Assembly (NCBI GenBank): GCA_902633185.1
Contig: CACPFN010000002.1
Span: forward strand, 1 to 64,000
Direction of reading: 5' to 3'
Source: an uncultured Pelagibacteraceae bacterium
GTDB lineage: Bacteria; Pseudomonadota; Alphaproteobacteria; Pelagibacterales; Pelagibacteraceae
DNA length: 64,000 nucleotides
Part shown: positions 27,080 to 38,794 of the stretch, piece by piece
How the letters are laid out: each line of letters begins with the position of its first letter
Numbering within the stretch: position 1 is the first letter of the stretch
Notes under the pieces: generated by a model
The model's database searches: none
What the model was told of the DNA's origin: nothing
What the model saw: only the letters and a program-made list of their open reading frames with translations
Program-made: the position numbers and the translations under genes

Positions 27080-28175
27080 GGACTCCAAAACTGTAGTAAT
27101 AAAAATAGGTTCATCTTTATTAATAAATGACAATAAAATTATTAGAGAAAAATGGCTTTTGGAATTTGCTAAAGATATTAAAGAGTTACAAAAACTTAAA
27201 AAGAATGTTGTTATAGTGAGTTCTGGAGCAATTGCTTTAGGGTGTAAAAAATTACAATTAAATAAAAAAGCTTTAAAGCTTGATAAAAGTCAAGCTGTTG
27301 CATCAATTGGACAAATAGAATTAATGAATCTTTTTAAAAAGACATTTAGCTCAAATAAAATAAATATTTCTCAAATTCTAATTACTTTAGAAGATACTGA
27401 ACAAAGAAGAAGAGCTATAAATGCTAAAAGAACTTTCGAAAACTTATTTGAGCTTAATTTTGTACCTGTTGTTAATGAAAATGATAGTATTGCAACTTCT
27501 GAAATTAAATATGGAGATAATGACAGGTTGGCATCAAGAGTTGCTCAAATATCAGGCGCAGATTGCTTAATATTATTGTCTGATGTTGATGGATTGTATT
27601 CTAAAAACCCAAAAATTCATAAAAATGCTAAATTGATTAAAGAAATAAAAAATATTGATTCTAAAATTGAAAATTTTTCAAGTAAAAGCACAAGTGAGTA
27701 TGGTACTGGTGGAATGAAAACGAAAATTGATGCTGCAAAAGTATGTCAAGTCTCGGGTTGCTATATGGCTATTGCAAATGGTTTAATTAAAAGACCAATT
27801 AAAAATATACTAGAACATAATTCTGGGACATGGTTTTTGCCAAAAGTATCTAAATTAGATGCAAGAAAAAAATGGATAATTAGCTCTATATCTCCAAAAG
27901 GAGAAATTATTATAGATGATGGTGCTTTAAATGCTTTAAAAAATGGAAAAAGTTTATTAGCTGCAGGTATTAGAAAAGTTTCAGGAAAATTTGTTAAAGG
28001 TGATCATGTTAGAATTTTAGATAAAAATAATAAAGAATTTGCTAGAGGGTTGAGCAGTTTTACTTCTGATGAGATATCCAAAATAAAAGGAGAACATTCT
28101 AAAAAAATTAGTAATCTTTTAGGCTATGTTACAAAGTCTGAAGTTATACATAAAGATGATATGGTTAAAATTTAA
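27069..28175 (+). CDS. proB: Glutamate 5-kinase
   Basis: This 368-residue enzyme has an amino-acid kinase domain (VVIKIGSSLL at ~9-18, VSSGAIALG at ~50-58, NENDSIAT, LLSDVDGLY, GTGGMKTKI) and a C-terminal PUA domain from about residue 275. It makes gamma-glutamyl phosphate, the first step of proline synthesis. The stop overlaps the proA ATG by one base, which pairs the two enzymes whose labile intermediate is passed on. Confidence 0.96.
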   Translation: MYLKDSKTVVIKIGSSLLINDNKIIREKWLLEFAKDIKELQKLKKNVVIVSSGAIALGCKKLQLNKKALKLDKSQAVASIGQIELMNLFKKTFSSNKINISQILITLEDTEQRRRAINAKRTFENLFELNFVPVVNENDSIATSEIKYGDNDRLASRVAQISGADCLILLSDVDGLYSKNPKIHKNAKLIKEIKNIDSKIENFSSKSTSEYGTGGMKTKIDAAKVCQVSGCYMAIANGLIKRPIKNILEHNSGTWFLPKVSKLDARKKWIISSISPKGEIIIDDGALNALKNGKSLLAAGIRKVSGKFVKGDHVRILDKNNKEFARGLSSFTSDEISKIKGEHSKKISNLLGYVTKSEVIHKDDMVKI

Positions 28176-29422
28176 TGAGTAAACTACTTAAAAAAATTGG
28201 ATTGAATTCTAGAAAAGCTTTGAATTCAAGTATTAGTCCAAAAAAAAAGAATAAGGTTTTAAAAGATTTTGTAAAATTAATTGAGATTAATAAGAATAAA
28301 ATTATTAGTGAAAATAAGAAAGATATTTTTTATGCAAGAGGAAAAAAATTAAAAGAAAACTTAATTCAAAGACTCACTCTTAGTAATAATAAATTAAAAA
28401 GTATAATTGACTCTGTTAAAACTATTACTTCTTTTAAAGATCCTATAGATCAAGTAACTTCCAAATGGAAAAGGCCAAATGGACTTGAAATTAGAAGAGT
28501 TACAATACCAATAGGAGTTATAGGTGTAATATTTGAAAGTAGACCCAATGTTACTTCGGATGTATCAGCACTATGTTTTAAATCTGGAAATGCTGTTATA
28601 TTAAGAGGTGGTTCCGAAGCCTACAATAGTAATAAAATTTTAGTAAATTTATTTAGGAAAGCTCTAAAAAAAAATAAAGTAAACGAAAATTATGTCCAGT
28701 TTATAAATAACAAGAGCAGAAAACTCGTCGATTATTTATTATCAAAAATGGAAAACTCCATTGATGTTGTAATACCACGAGGTGGAAAAAATTTAGTAAA
28801 AAAAGTTAAACAACTTTCAAAGGTTCCAGTTATTGGTCATTTGGAAGGAATTTGTCATACATATATTGATAAAGAGGCAGAAGATAATATGGCAAACAAA
28901 ATAGTATTAAATGCTAAGTTGAGAAATACTAGTATATGTGGTGCAACTGAAACTCTCTTAATACATAAAAGTAAATCGAAATCAGTGAATTTAATTTTAA
29001 ATTCACTAGCTAAAAATGGTTGCAAAATTTTAGCTGATAAAAAAATAAGTAAATTATTTAAAGGCAAAACATATCCTGCAAATAATAATACTTGGTCAAA
29101 AGAACATCTTTCACCGATTATTTCAGTTAAATTAGTGAATAATGTCAAAGAAGCAGTTGCCCATATCAACAAATATGGAACTATGCATACAGATGCAATA
29201 GTAACCAAAAACAAAAATACAGCAAAATTTTTTATTAAGAATGTAAAAAGCTCTATTGCTATTCAAAATTCATCAACACAATTTGCTGACGGAGGAGAAT
29301 TTGGTTTTGGTGGAGAGGTTGGAATTTCAACAAACACCTTGCCACCAAGAGGTCCTGTCGGTCTAAATCAGTTAGTAAGTTATAAATATGAAGTTTATGG
29401 TACAGGGCAAATTAGAAAATAA
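28175..29422 (+). CDS. proA: Glutamate-5-semialdehyde dehydrogenase
   Basis: This 415-residue enzyme reduces gamma-glutamyl phosphate to glutamate semialdehyde with NADPH. It has IGVIGVIFESRPNVT near 112-126, the ILRGGSEA cofactor segment, the catalytic Cys in NTSICGATET near residue 254, and the C-terminal ADGGEFGFGGEVGIST followed by PRGPVGL. It overlaps nadD by about 35 bases. Confidence 0.96.
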   Translation: MSKLLKKIGLNSRKALNSSISPKKKNKVLKDFVKLIEINKNKIISENKKDIFYARGKKLKENLIQRLTLSNNKLKSIIDSVKTITSFKDPIDQVTSKWKRPNGLEIRRVTIPIGVIGVIFESRPNVTSDVSALCFKSGNAVILRGGSEAYNSNKILVNLFRKALKKNKVNENYVQFINNKSRKLVDYLLSKMENSIDVVIPRGGKNLVKKVKQLSKVPVIGHLEGICHTYIDKEAEDNMANKIVLNAKLRNTSICGATETLLIHKSKSKSVNLILNSLAKNGCKILADKKISKLFKGKTYPANNNTWSKEHLSPIISVKLVNNVKEAVAHINKYGTMHTDAIVTKNKNTAKFFIKNVKSSIAIQNSSTQFADGGEFGFGGEVGISTNTLPPRGPVGLNQLVSYKYEVYGTGQIRK

Positions 29423-29930
29423 AAAGATTGGTGTACTCGGTGGATCGTTTGATCCAGCGCATGTCGGTCATGTAAGAATTTCTAAATTAGCAAAAAAAAA
29501 TTATGATTTGAGCCAAGTCATATGGGCTATAACAAAACAAAATCCATTTAAAAAAAATAATCCAAATGATCTATATAAAAGAACAGCTTATGCAAAAAAA
29601 ATTAATAAAAATAATAAATTTATAAAAGTTAAATGTTTTGAAGAAATAATAAAATCTAATCGTACAGTAGATTTAATTAAATATTTAAAAAAAAAATTTA
29701 AACATTCAGAAATATTTTTTTTAATGGGGGCCGATAACCTAATAAATTTTCATAAATGGAAAGGGTACAATTCTATAACTAAAATGTGCAAAATATTGGT
29801 ATTTGATCGAAATGGATACAAATCAAAGGCTTTTAGATCTAAATCATTTAAGAAATATAATAAAAAAGCAGTTGAATTTATAAAGTTTAATAAAGTCAAT
29901 ATTTCATCTTCTCAATTAAGAAAAATTTGA
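29388..29930 (+). CDS. nadD: Nicotinate-nucleotide adenylyltransferase
   Basis: This enzyme of about 180 residues has the nucleotidyltransferase motif GVLGGSFDPAHVGH, FLMGADNLINFHKW near the middle and the ISSSQLR motif at the extreme C-terminus. It makes deamido-NAD from NaMN and ATP. The protein stops two residues after ISSSQLR, whereas most homologues carry a further helix of 15-30 residues, so the C-terminus is unusually short. Start choice is uncertain: ATG 29388 or 29397, both inside proA. Confidence 0.9.
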   Translation: MKFMVQGKLENKKIGVLGGSFDPAHVGHVRISKLAKKNYDLSQVIWAITKQNPFKKNNPNDLYKRTAYAKKINKNNKFIKVKCFEEIIKSNRTVDLIKYLKKKFKHSEIFFLMGADNLINFHKWKGYNSITKMCKILVFDRNGYKSKAFRSKSFKKYNKKAVEFIKFNKVNISSSQLRKI

Positions 29931-29947
29931 TACTCTTTATTTAATTA

Positions 29948-30298
29948 ATGGAAAAAATATCAGCTCTTAAAGATGAAATAATCAAAACGCTTGATATTAA
30001 TAAAGCCTTAGACATAGTTTCAATAGATCTCGAGGGAAAATCATCAGTTGCGGACTTCATGATTATAGCTAGTGGTACATCATCAAGACATATTCAAGCT
30101 TTATCAGAACAAGTTTTTGAAAAATTAAAAATTAATGGTGTGAATAATTGTAAGATTGAAGGAAAAGATAGCAATGATTGGAAGCTTGTAGATGGAATAG
30201 ACTTAATAGTTCATATTTTTAATCCTGAAAAAAGAAAATTTTACGAATTAGAAAAAATGTGGTCAGAATTAATTCCTAAAGAAAAACTGATCATATGA
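29948..30298 (+). CDS. rsfS: Ribosome silencing factor RsfS
   Basis: This 116-residue protein of the RsfS/Iojap family has DIVSIDLEGKSSVADFMIIASG, followed by T-S-S-R-H-I-Q-A, and D-W-K-L-V-D-G-I-D-L-I-V-H-I-F. It binds L14 and blocks subunit joining when nutrients are low. Its stop overlaps the ctpA start by 4 bases. The rlmH gene that commonly follows rsfS is absent. Confidence 0.93.
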   Translation: MEKISALKDEIIKTLDINKALDIVSIDLEGKSSVADFMIIASGTSSRHIQALSEQVFEKLKINGVNNCKIEGKDSNDWKLVDGIDLIVHIFNPEKRKFYELEKMWSELIPKEKLII

Positions 30299-31428
30299 AA
30301 AAAATATACTTAATAGCTTCTTTATTTTTTTTCATATTTACAAACCCAATTTTTAGTAATGAAAACGATATTTACAAAAAAATCGATTTATTCAGCGAAG
30401 TCTTAGATAAAATTAATAAAGAATATGTTGATGAAGTAAATCAAAGTGAAGCAATGGATGCTGCTATAAACGGTGTTTTGCAATCTTTGGATCCCTATTC
30501 AGCATATATGTCTCCAGACTCGTTTAAAAATATGCAAACTGAGACTAGCGGAGAATTTGGAGGATTGGGCATTGAAGTCAGTATGGAGGCTGGTGTCGTA
30601 AAAGTAATTTCTCCAATTGATAACTCACCAGCTGAGGAGGTTGGCGTTAAAGCTGGAGATTATATTGTTAAAATTGATGATGTTCAAGTTCAAGGAAAAA
30701 CTCTTTCTGAAGCTGTAGAATTAATGAGAGGCCCAGTTGGATCTGATATCGAAATTACTGTTAGAAGAAGGGGTGAAAGAAAAGCACTTATATTTACAAT
30801 TACAAGAGAAATTATACAAGTTGCATCTGTAAAGTCTGAAATAAAAGATGATCAGACAGCTTATATAAGATTAACATCATTCAATGAAAATAGTAGTAAA
30901 CAAATAAAAAATAAAATTAAAGAATTTAAGAAAAATAAGAAAATTAAAAATTACATATTAGATTTAAGAAATAATCCTGGTGGATTGTTATCTCAAGCAA
31001 TAAAGATTTCAGATTATTTTTTAGAAAATGGAGAAATAGTTTCAACAAAAAGTAAAAGAAAGTATGAAAATAGAAAATGGTTTGCAAAAAAAGGAGATAT
31101 TATTGATGGAGAAACAATGGTTATTTTGATTAATTATGGGTCTGCATCAGCATCTGAAATTGTTGCAGGAGCACTACAAGACCACAAAAGAGCAATATTA
31201 GTAGGAGAGAGTACATATGGAAAAGGGTCAGTTCAGTCAATTATTCCTTTAGATAATGAAGGTGCCATAAGACTTACTGTTTCTAAATATTATCTACCAT
31301 CAGGTAAATCAATTTCAAGAGTTGGTGTAAATCCGGATATAGTTATTGCTGAAGGTTCAGATGAATTTAGAATAAATACAGATACTGATAACCAGTTGGA
31401 ATTTGCTCTTAAATTATTAAATGGTTAA
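30295..31428 (+). CDS. ctpA: Carboxyl-terminal processing protease (S41 family)
   Basis: This 377-residue protease has an N-terminal signal peptide (MKKIYLIASLFFFIFT, cleavage probably near residue 20-24) that sends it to the periplasm. A PDZ domain spans about 85-165 (GGLGIEVS, GDYIVKIDD). The S41 catalytic core has YGSASASEIVAG with the nucleophilic Ser and STYGKGSVQ with the general-base Lys. It trims cell-wall hydrolases or outer-envelope proteins in relatives. The usual upstream envC-like M23 gene is missing. It overlaps rsfS by 4 bases. Confidence 0.94.
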   Translation: MKKIYLIASLFFFIFTNPIFSNENDIYKKIDLFSEVLDKINKEYVDEVNQSEAMDAAINGVLQSLDPYSAYMSPDSFKNMQTETSGEFGGLGIEVSMEAGVVKVISPIDNSPAEEVGVKAGDYIVKIDDVQVQGKTLSEAVELMRGPVGSDIEITVRRRGERKALIFTITREIIQVASVKSEIKDDQTAYIRLTSFNENSSKQIKNKIKEFKKNKKIKNYILDLRNNPGGLLSQAIKISDYFLENGEIVSTKSKRKYENRKWFAKKGDIIDGETMVILINYGSASASEIVAGALQDHKRAILVGESTYGKGSVQSIIPLDNEGAIRLTVSKYYLPSGKSISRVGVNPDIVIAEGSDEFRINTDTDNQLEFALKLLNG

Positions 31429-31430
31429 GA

Positions 31431-31907
31431 ATGAAAGAAAAATTTCAAAATCTTCCATTAAGAAATGGTGTTGGTATCGCAGTCTTAAATAAAGAAAACA
31501 AGTTATTTGTTGCAAAAAGAATTGATAATCCTGCTGATTTTTGGCAAATGCCTCAAGGCGGTATTGATGAGGGTGAAAATTATTTTGATGCAGCGTTGAG
31601 GGAACTTGAAGAGGAAACAAGCATAAAGTCAGTAAAGCTAATTAAAGAAATAAGCAAATACACAACTTACGATCTTCCTGATCGCCTCTTAGGAATTATT
31701 TGGAAAGGAAAATATAAAGGCCAAAAGCAAAAATGGTTTATTGTAAAGTTTAATGGAGAGGAAAATGAAATTAACATTAAAACTAAACATCCTGAATTTT
31801 TAGATTGGAAATGGATAGATATTAAAGATTTAACAACTAAAGTTGTAGATTTTAAACTTCATGTTTACCAAGAAATTCAAAAAGAACTAGAAAAAGTAGT
31901 TAATTAA
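31431..31907 (+). CDS. rppH: RNA pyrophosphohydrolase (Nudix)
   Basis: This 158-residue protein has the RppH-type FWQMPQGGIDEGE, and the Nudix box continues to REL-E-EE-T-S-I. The usual Gly near the end of the box is Ser. It removes pyrophosphate from 5'-triphosphate mRNA ends to start decay, and diadenosine polyphosphates are a side substrate. It starts two bases after ctpA, and its 3' end overlaps the convergent atpC by 8 bases. Confidence 0.93.
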   Translation: MKEKFQNLPLRNGVGIAVLNKENKLFVAKRIDNPADFWQMPQGGIDEGENYFDAALRELEEETSIKSVKLIKEISKYTTYDLPDRLLGIIWKGKYKGQKQKWFIVKFNGEENEINIKTKHPEFLDWKWIDIKDLTTKVVDFKLHVYQEIQKELEKVVN

Positions 31908-32297
31908 TGCTTATAGATTTTAGAACTTCGACTTTGTGATTTAAAAGAAATCTTTTTTGATCATCGATATTATCTTTTGATAATTCTGCTTCAGCGCTGC
32001 TTATCGATTCAGATACAAAATTTTTATCAGCATCCTTTAAATCAAAAATTGAACTAGTTAATACAGATAATGTATTGTCTTTAAATTCGACAATACCATC
32101 TTCAACATAAAAACTTTGTTCCTCAGACTCAGAGAATACTCTAATTATACCTGGTTTTAAAAAAGAGATAATTGGAATATGGTCTTTAAGAATACCGATC
32201 TCTCCTTCTACAGCAGGAATTACAACTTCAAATACATTGTCTTTAGAAAGAAAAGATTGTTCTGGATTTACAATATCTATATTAAAATGATTACTCA

Positions 32298-32298
<1 letters not shown>
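31900..32298 (-). CDS. atpC: ATP synthase F1 epsilon subunit
   Basis: This 132-residue protein has the N-terminal beta-sandwich (NIDIVNPEQSFLS, VVIPAVEGEIGILKDHIP) and a two-helix C-terminal tail. The GEIGIL-x-D-H motif is diagnostic. It couples the rotor to F1 and can inhibit hydrolysis. The start overlaps the atpD stop by one base. It is the last gene of atpHAGDC and runs tail-to-tail into rppH with an 8-base overlap, leaving no room for a terminator. Confidence 0.95.
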
Positions 32299-34603
<2,305 letters not shown>

Positions 34604-34609
34604 TTATAA

Positions 34610-36130
34610 TTATTTAATTCCTTTAATTAATTCTACTAATTGTTTTTCAATGTCTTCCTCAATCTTTCCAGTTTTGGCAATAGACTCCATAATCTCGGGC
34701 TTATCAGATTTACACTTTTGTAGAACTTTATTTTCAAAGTCTGCTACATCTTTAAGTTCAATATCATCCAAATAACCTTTTACGCCACAGAAAATTGATA
34801 TAACTTGTTCTGCAACTGTCATGGGAGAATACTGTCCTTGTTTTAAAAGTTCAGTTAACTTCGAACCTCTATTTAAAAGTTTTTGTGTAGATGCATCTAA
34901 ATCAGATCCAAATTGAGCAAAAGCTGCCATTTCTCTGTATTGAGCTAACTCTAATTTAATTGATCCAGCCACAGATTTCATAGCTTTAGTTTGTGCAGCT
35001 GATCCAACTCTAGATACGGATAATCCAACGTTTACTGCTGGTCTAATTCCTTGATTGAATAGTTCAGTTTCTAAAAATATTTGCCCATCTGTAATAGATA
35101 TTACATTTGTTGGAATATATGCAGAAACATCACCTGCTTGTGTTTCAATAATTGGTAGCGCAGTTAAAGAACCTCCGCCATTTTCATCACTTAATTTAGC
35201 AGCTCTTTCTAATAATCTACTATGTAAATAAAACACATCTCCTGGGTATGCTTCACGCCCCGGTGGTCTTCTTAATAATAATGACATTTGTCGATATGCG
35301 ACTGCTTGCTTAGATAAATCATCGTAAATAATTAAAGCATGCATTCCATTATCTCTAAAATATTCTCCCATAGTACATCCTGTGTAAGGAGCTAAAAACT
35401 GAAGAGGCGCAGAGTCTGAGGCCGTTGCGGAAACTATAGTCGTATATTCCATTGCGCCAGCGTCCTCTAAAGTTTTTACAATCTGAGCAACAGTTGATCT
35501 TTTTTGTCCAATTGCAACATATATACAATAAAGTTTTTTACTTTCGTCGTCTGACTCATTAATTTTCTTTTGATTGATAATTGTATCGATAGCTACTGCA
35601 GTTTTACCTGTTTGACGATCTCCAATTATAAGTTCCCTTTGCCCTCTTCCAACTGGAATTAAGCTATCAATTGCTTTTAAACCTGTTTGCATTGGTTCTC
35701 CAACTGATTGTCGTGGAATAATTCCTGGCGCTTTAACTTCAACTCTTTTTCTCTCTAAACTTTTATCTAAAGCTCCTTTTCCATCAATTGGATTTCCTAA
35801 TCCATCAACAACTCTTCCTAAAAGTTGTTTTCCAACTGGTACATCAACAATCGCACCAGTTCTTTTTACAGTATCTCCCTCTTTAATTTCTCTATCATCG
35901 CCAAATATAACAACACCAACGTTGTCACTCTCTAAGTTTAATGCCATTCCTTTAGAGCCATCAGAAAACTCAACCATTTCTCCTGCTTGAACATTATCTA
36001 AGCCATAAATTCTTGCTATTCCGTCTCCAACAGACAATACTTGTCCAACCTCTGAAACTTCAGCTCTATCGCCAAGTTTTTTTATCTGTTCTTTTAATAT
36101 TTTTGTTACTTCTGAAGGATTTATTTCCAT
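34610..36130 (-). CDS. atpA: ATP synthase F1 alpha subunit
   Basis: This 506-residue non-catalytic nucleotide-binding subunit has P-loop GDRQTGKTA near 168-176, the adenine-site [17 protein letters not shown], and the arginine-finger segment [11 protein letters not shown]. It lies six bases upstream of atpG and directly follows atpH. Confidence 0.98.
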   Translation of the reverse strand: MEINPSEVTKILKEQIKKLGDRAEVSEVGQVLSVGDGIARIYGLDNVQAGEMVEFSDGSKGMALNLESDNVGVVIFGDDREIKEGDTVKRTGAIVDVPVGKQLLGRVVDGLGNPIDGKGALDKSLERKRVEVKAPGIIPRQSVGEPMQTGLKAIDSLIPVGRGQRELIIGDRQTGKTAVAIDTIINQKKINESDDESKKLYCIYVAIGQKRSTVAQIVKTLEDAGAMEYTTIVSATASDSAPLQFLAPYTGCTMGEYFRDNGMHALIIYDDLSKQAVAYRQMSLLLRRPPGREAYPGDVFYLHSRLLERAAKLSDENGGGSLTALPIIETQAGDVSAYIPTNVISITDGQIFLETELFNQGIRPAVNVGLSVSRVGSAAQTKAMKSVAGSIKLELAQYREMAAFAQFGSDLDASTQKLLNRGSKLTELLKQGQYSPMTVAEQVISIFCGVKGYLDDIELKDVADFENKVLQKCKSDKPEIMESIAKTGKIEEDIEKQLVELIKGIK

Positions 36131-36685
36131 TTATGCCTCTATCATTTGTTTTTGAATTTGTTGCAGTTTATTTTTAATAGAATTATCTACCATTGTACTT
36201 CCCACTTTTAATACCAAGCCACCAATTAAACTTGGGTCAAATTTATAATTTAATTGTATCTTTGCTCCAAAGTTTTGAGATAGCTCTTCTTTAATTTTAG
36301 AAATATCTGTTACATTAAGTTCTTTAGCTGAAAAAAGCTCTGCTTTTATTTCACCTCTAGCTTTCGAACATACCTCTATAAAGTCACTTAAAATTTTTTC
36401 TAAATAAAAAAATCTTCTTTTTTGAATTAAAAAAACTAGAAATCTTTTTAAAAGATTATCAAAATTGTTTTTTTCAGAAATTGTTTCAATAACTTTAGTT
36501 AAATCTTCAATGCTAGTCGTAGGGTTTTTGATTAAATATCTAAATTCTTCACTTTCATTTATGAGTCTACTAATTGCAACGACTTGTTCCTCTACTTTTG
36601 TTAGAGATTTATCTTCGTTAGCCAGCTCAAATAATGCTTGAGCATAACTGTTATTAGAAGTTATTGATATTTTATTTTCGCTCAA
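36131..36685 (-). CDS. atpH: ATP synthase F1 delta subunit
   Basis: This 184-residue peripheral-stalk subunit has an N-terminal helical domain with YAQALFELA near 14-22 and the C-terminal signature D-P-S-L-I-G-G-L-V-L-K-V-G-S-T-M-V-D-N-S. It links F1 to the b subunits. It is the first gene of the F1 operon. The Fo genes (atpB, E, F) are not in the window, as expected for alphaproteobacteria, where they lie elsewhere. Confidence 0.96.
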   Translation of the reverse strand: MSENKISITSNNSYAQALFELANEDKSLTKVEEQVVAISRLINESEEFRYLIKNPTTSIEDLTKVIETISEKNNFDNLLKRFLVFLIQKRRFFYLEKILSDFIEVCSKARGEIKAELFSAKELNVTDISKIKEELSQNFGAKIQLNYKFDPSLIGGLVLKVGSTMVDNSIKNKLQQIQKQMIEA

Positions 36686-36723
36686 TTTATACTCTCAATT
36701 GTGAAGATGTTTAAAATTTCGCT

Positions 36724-36752
36724 TAGATAACATACGAATTATCAGTCTTCAA
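36724..36752 (-). promoter_or_regulatory. Candidate promoter for the atpHAGDC operon
   Basis: On the minus strand the sequence is TTGAAG (36752-36747), 17 bases, then TATCTA (36729-36724). The predicted start near 36717 gives a leader of about 32 bases before atpH. The boxes are 4/6 matches each, so the call is tentative. The rest of the 102-base gap after priA shows no other clear element. Confidence 0.45.
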
Positions 36753-36787
36753 GGCTCAGATTGTGAAAAATGGTAAGATTTAATGGG

Positions 36788-38743
36788 CTAATTGAAGCTG
36801 ATAGGGTCAACATCAACTGAAAGTTTCATTCCTTTGGAGAGTTGAAAATCTTTCAATACATCTTTCAATTTTTTCTGAACACTAGATGTTTTTTTTGCCC
36901 TTATTAATAGTCTATTTCTGAATTTTTGATTAATTCTATATATTGGAGCATTAACTGGTCCTAAAATTTTTGCATCTATAGACTTTGATAAAATATTTTT
37001 AAGTTTTACGGCATCTATATCAAGTTTTTTTTCATTTGATGAGGATAAGATTAAAGCTATAAATCTTTCGTAGGGTGGTAAATTATTCCTCTTTCTTAAA
37101 TTTAATTCATTTTCTAGAAATTTAAAAGGATCTTCATTTGTAATTTGATTTATAACTTCTGGTTTTAGGTTGTATGTTTGGAAATAAATATTAGCTGGTT
37201 TGCCGGTTCTACCTGCTCTTCCTGATAACTGGTGGTAAAGTTGTAAATTTTTTTCAGTGCTCCTAAGATCGTGTCCTTGAGAAGTTAAATCAATATCTAA
37301 TACAACAATACAATTCAATTTTGGAAAGTGAAATCCTTTTGATATTAATTGAGTGCCTACAAGAATATCTATTTCACCAGATATAATTTTATTCAATTTA
37401 TCTTTGCCAGATGCTTTATTCATTGTGTCGCTAGAAAAAATTATTGTTTTTTTATTAGGAAAAAGGTTTTTAACCTCTTCTGCAATTTTTTCTACCCCAG
37501 GTCCACTAAATACAAACTCACAAACATTTCCTTTTTTACAATCTCTATTTAATTTTGAATTATATCCACAGTAATGACACAAAAGAATTTTTTTATTTTT
37601 GTGAAATACTAAATTTATAGAACACCTTGGGCATGTAAAAACATTTAAACATTTTTTACATAAAACATAGGGTGCAAAACCTCTTCTATTTATGAAAAAG
37701 AGAACTTGATCTTTTTTATTTAAATGTTCTTTTACTTTTTCAAGAGTTTTGAGAGATATAGAACTTTTGGTCGCTAGTTGATTTTGATAAAGATCGATAA
37801 CATGGTGTTTGGGTAAATTTGCACCCTTATATCGATTAAGCAATCTTGAGTAATTATATTTTTTAATCTTAATATTTTCATATGTTTCGATTGATGGAAC
37901 TGCAGTTACTAAATTTATTGGAATGTTTTCGTGTTTAGCTCTTGATATTGCCATATCTCTAGCATTATAGATAATTCCTTCGTCTTGTTTATAAGATTGA
38001 TCGTGCTCTTCATCTACAGTTATCAAACCTAATTTTTTGAATGGCAGAAATAAGGATGATCTTGCTCCGAGTACTACTTTAATTTTTCCTGCTGATAATC
38101 CATTCCATATAATTTTTCTTTTTTTTGGGCTGACTTTTGAATGCCAAACTGCAGCTTCAAATCCAAAGTAAGATTTAAATTTTTTTTCAAACTCATTTGT
38201 TAGTCCTATTTCTGGTAATAAAATTAGAGCTTGCAATCCTATATTTATAATTTTTTCAATAGCTTTAAAATAAACTATTGTTTTTCCTGAACCGGTTGTG
38301 CCTTGAAGTAAATGAACTCTAAAACTGGTATCATTTTTGGATAACTCTTTATAGGCTTTATCTTGCTCTTCAGAAAGTTGATAACTTTCTTTTTCATTTG
38401 CTAGAGCATATTTTAATAAATCTTTGTCATTTTTTATTTTTAAATTTTCGTCATTAATCAAATGCAGTTTTAAACACATTCCTAGGGGTACAATGTTGTA
38501 ATTGGAAAACCACTTTAGAAAATTCATTGTCTTTTTACTTAGCGGTTCAATTTCTATTTTTTCAATTATAGATTTTAATTTAAATTCTTTATTATTCTTT
38601 TCTTCAAAAAAATCCCAAATTACACCAATAATATTTTTCTTACCAAATGGAACTTTTACATAATCTCCTGCTTTTAATTTAATATTACTTTCATATGTAA
38701 AAGGATAATCAAATATATTTGGCAACAAAACTGGATATTTCAT
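36788..38743 (-). CDS. priA: Primosomal protein N' (replication restart helicase)
   Basis: This 651-residue superfamily 2 helicase, shorter than the ~730 of E. coli, has Walker A GTTGSGKT near 144-151, DEEHDQSYKQ near 243-252 and the C-terminal QLSGRAGR. The zinc-binding insert reads C-K-K-C, C-P-R-C and C-H-Y-C with standard spacing, but the final pair is C-x5-C rather than C-x2-C: the eighth Cys is Gly and a new Cys lies three residues on. It reloads the replisome at stalled forks. It lies upstream of atpH on the same strand. Confidence 0.95.
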   Translation of the reverse strand: MKYPVLLPNIFDYPFTYESNIKLKAGDYVKVPFGKKNIIGVIWDFFEEKNNKEFKLKSIIEKIEIEPLSKKTMNFLKWFSNYNIVPLGMCLKLHLINDENLKIKNDKDLLKYALANEKESYQLSEEQDKAYKELSKNDTSFRVHLLQGTTGSGKTIVYFKAIEKIINIGLQALILLPEIGLTNEFEKKFKSYFGFEAAVWHSKVSPKKRKIIWNGLSAGKIKVVLGARSSLFLPFKKLGLITVDEEHDQSYKQDEGIIYNARDMAISRAKHENIPINLVTAVPSIETYENIKIKKYNYSRLLNRYKGANLPKHHVIDLYQNQLATKSSISLKTLEKVKEHLNKKDQVLFFINRRGFAPYVLCKKCLNVFTCPRCSINLVFHKNKKILLCHYCGYNSKLNRDCKKGNVCEFVFSGPGVEKIAEEVKNLFPNKKTIIFSSDTMNKASGKDKLNKIISGEIDILVGTQLISKGFHFPKLNCIVVLDIDLTSQGHDLRSTEKNLQLYHQLSGRAGRTGKPANIYFQTYNLKPEVINQITNEDPFKFLENELNLRKRNNLPPYERFIALILSSSNEKKLDIDAVKLKNILSKSIDAKILGPVNAPIYRINQKFRNRLLIRAKKTSSVQKKLKDVLKDFQLSKGMKLSVDVDPISFN

Positions 38744-38794
38744 AAATATTTAATTTTAGTTTTTTTATATCTTAAAAATATATAAATAGATCAA

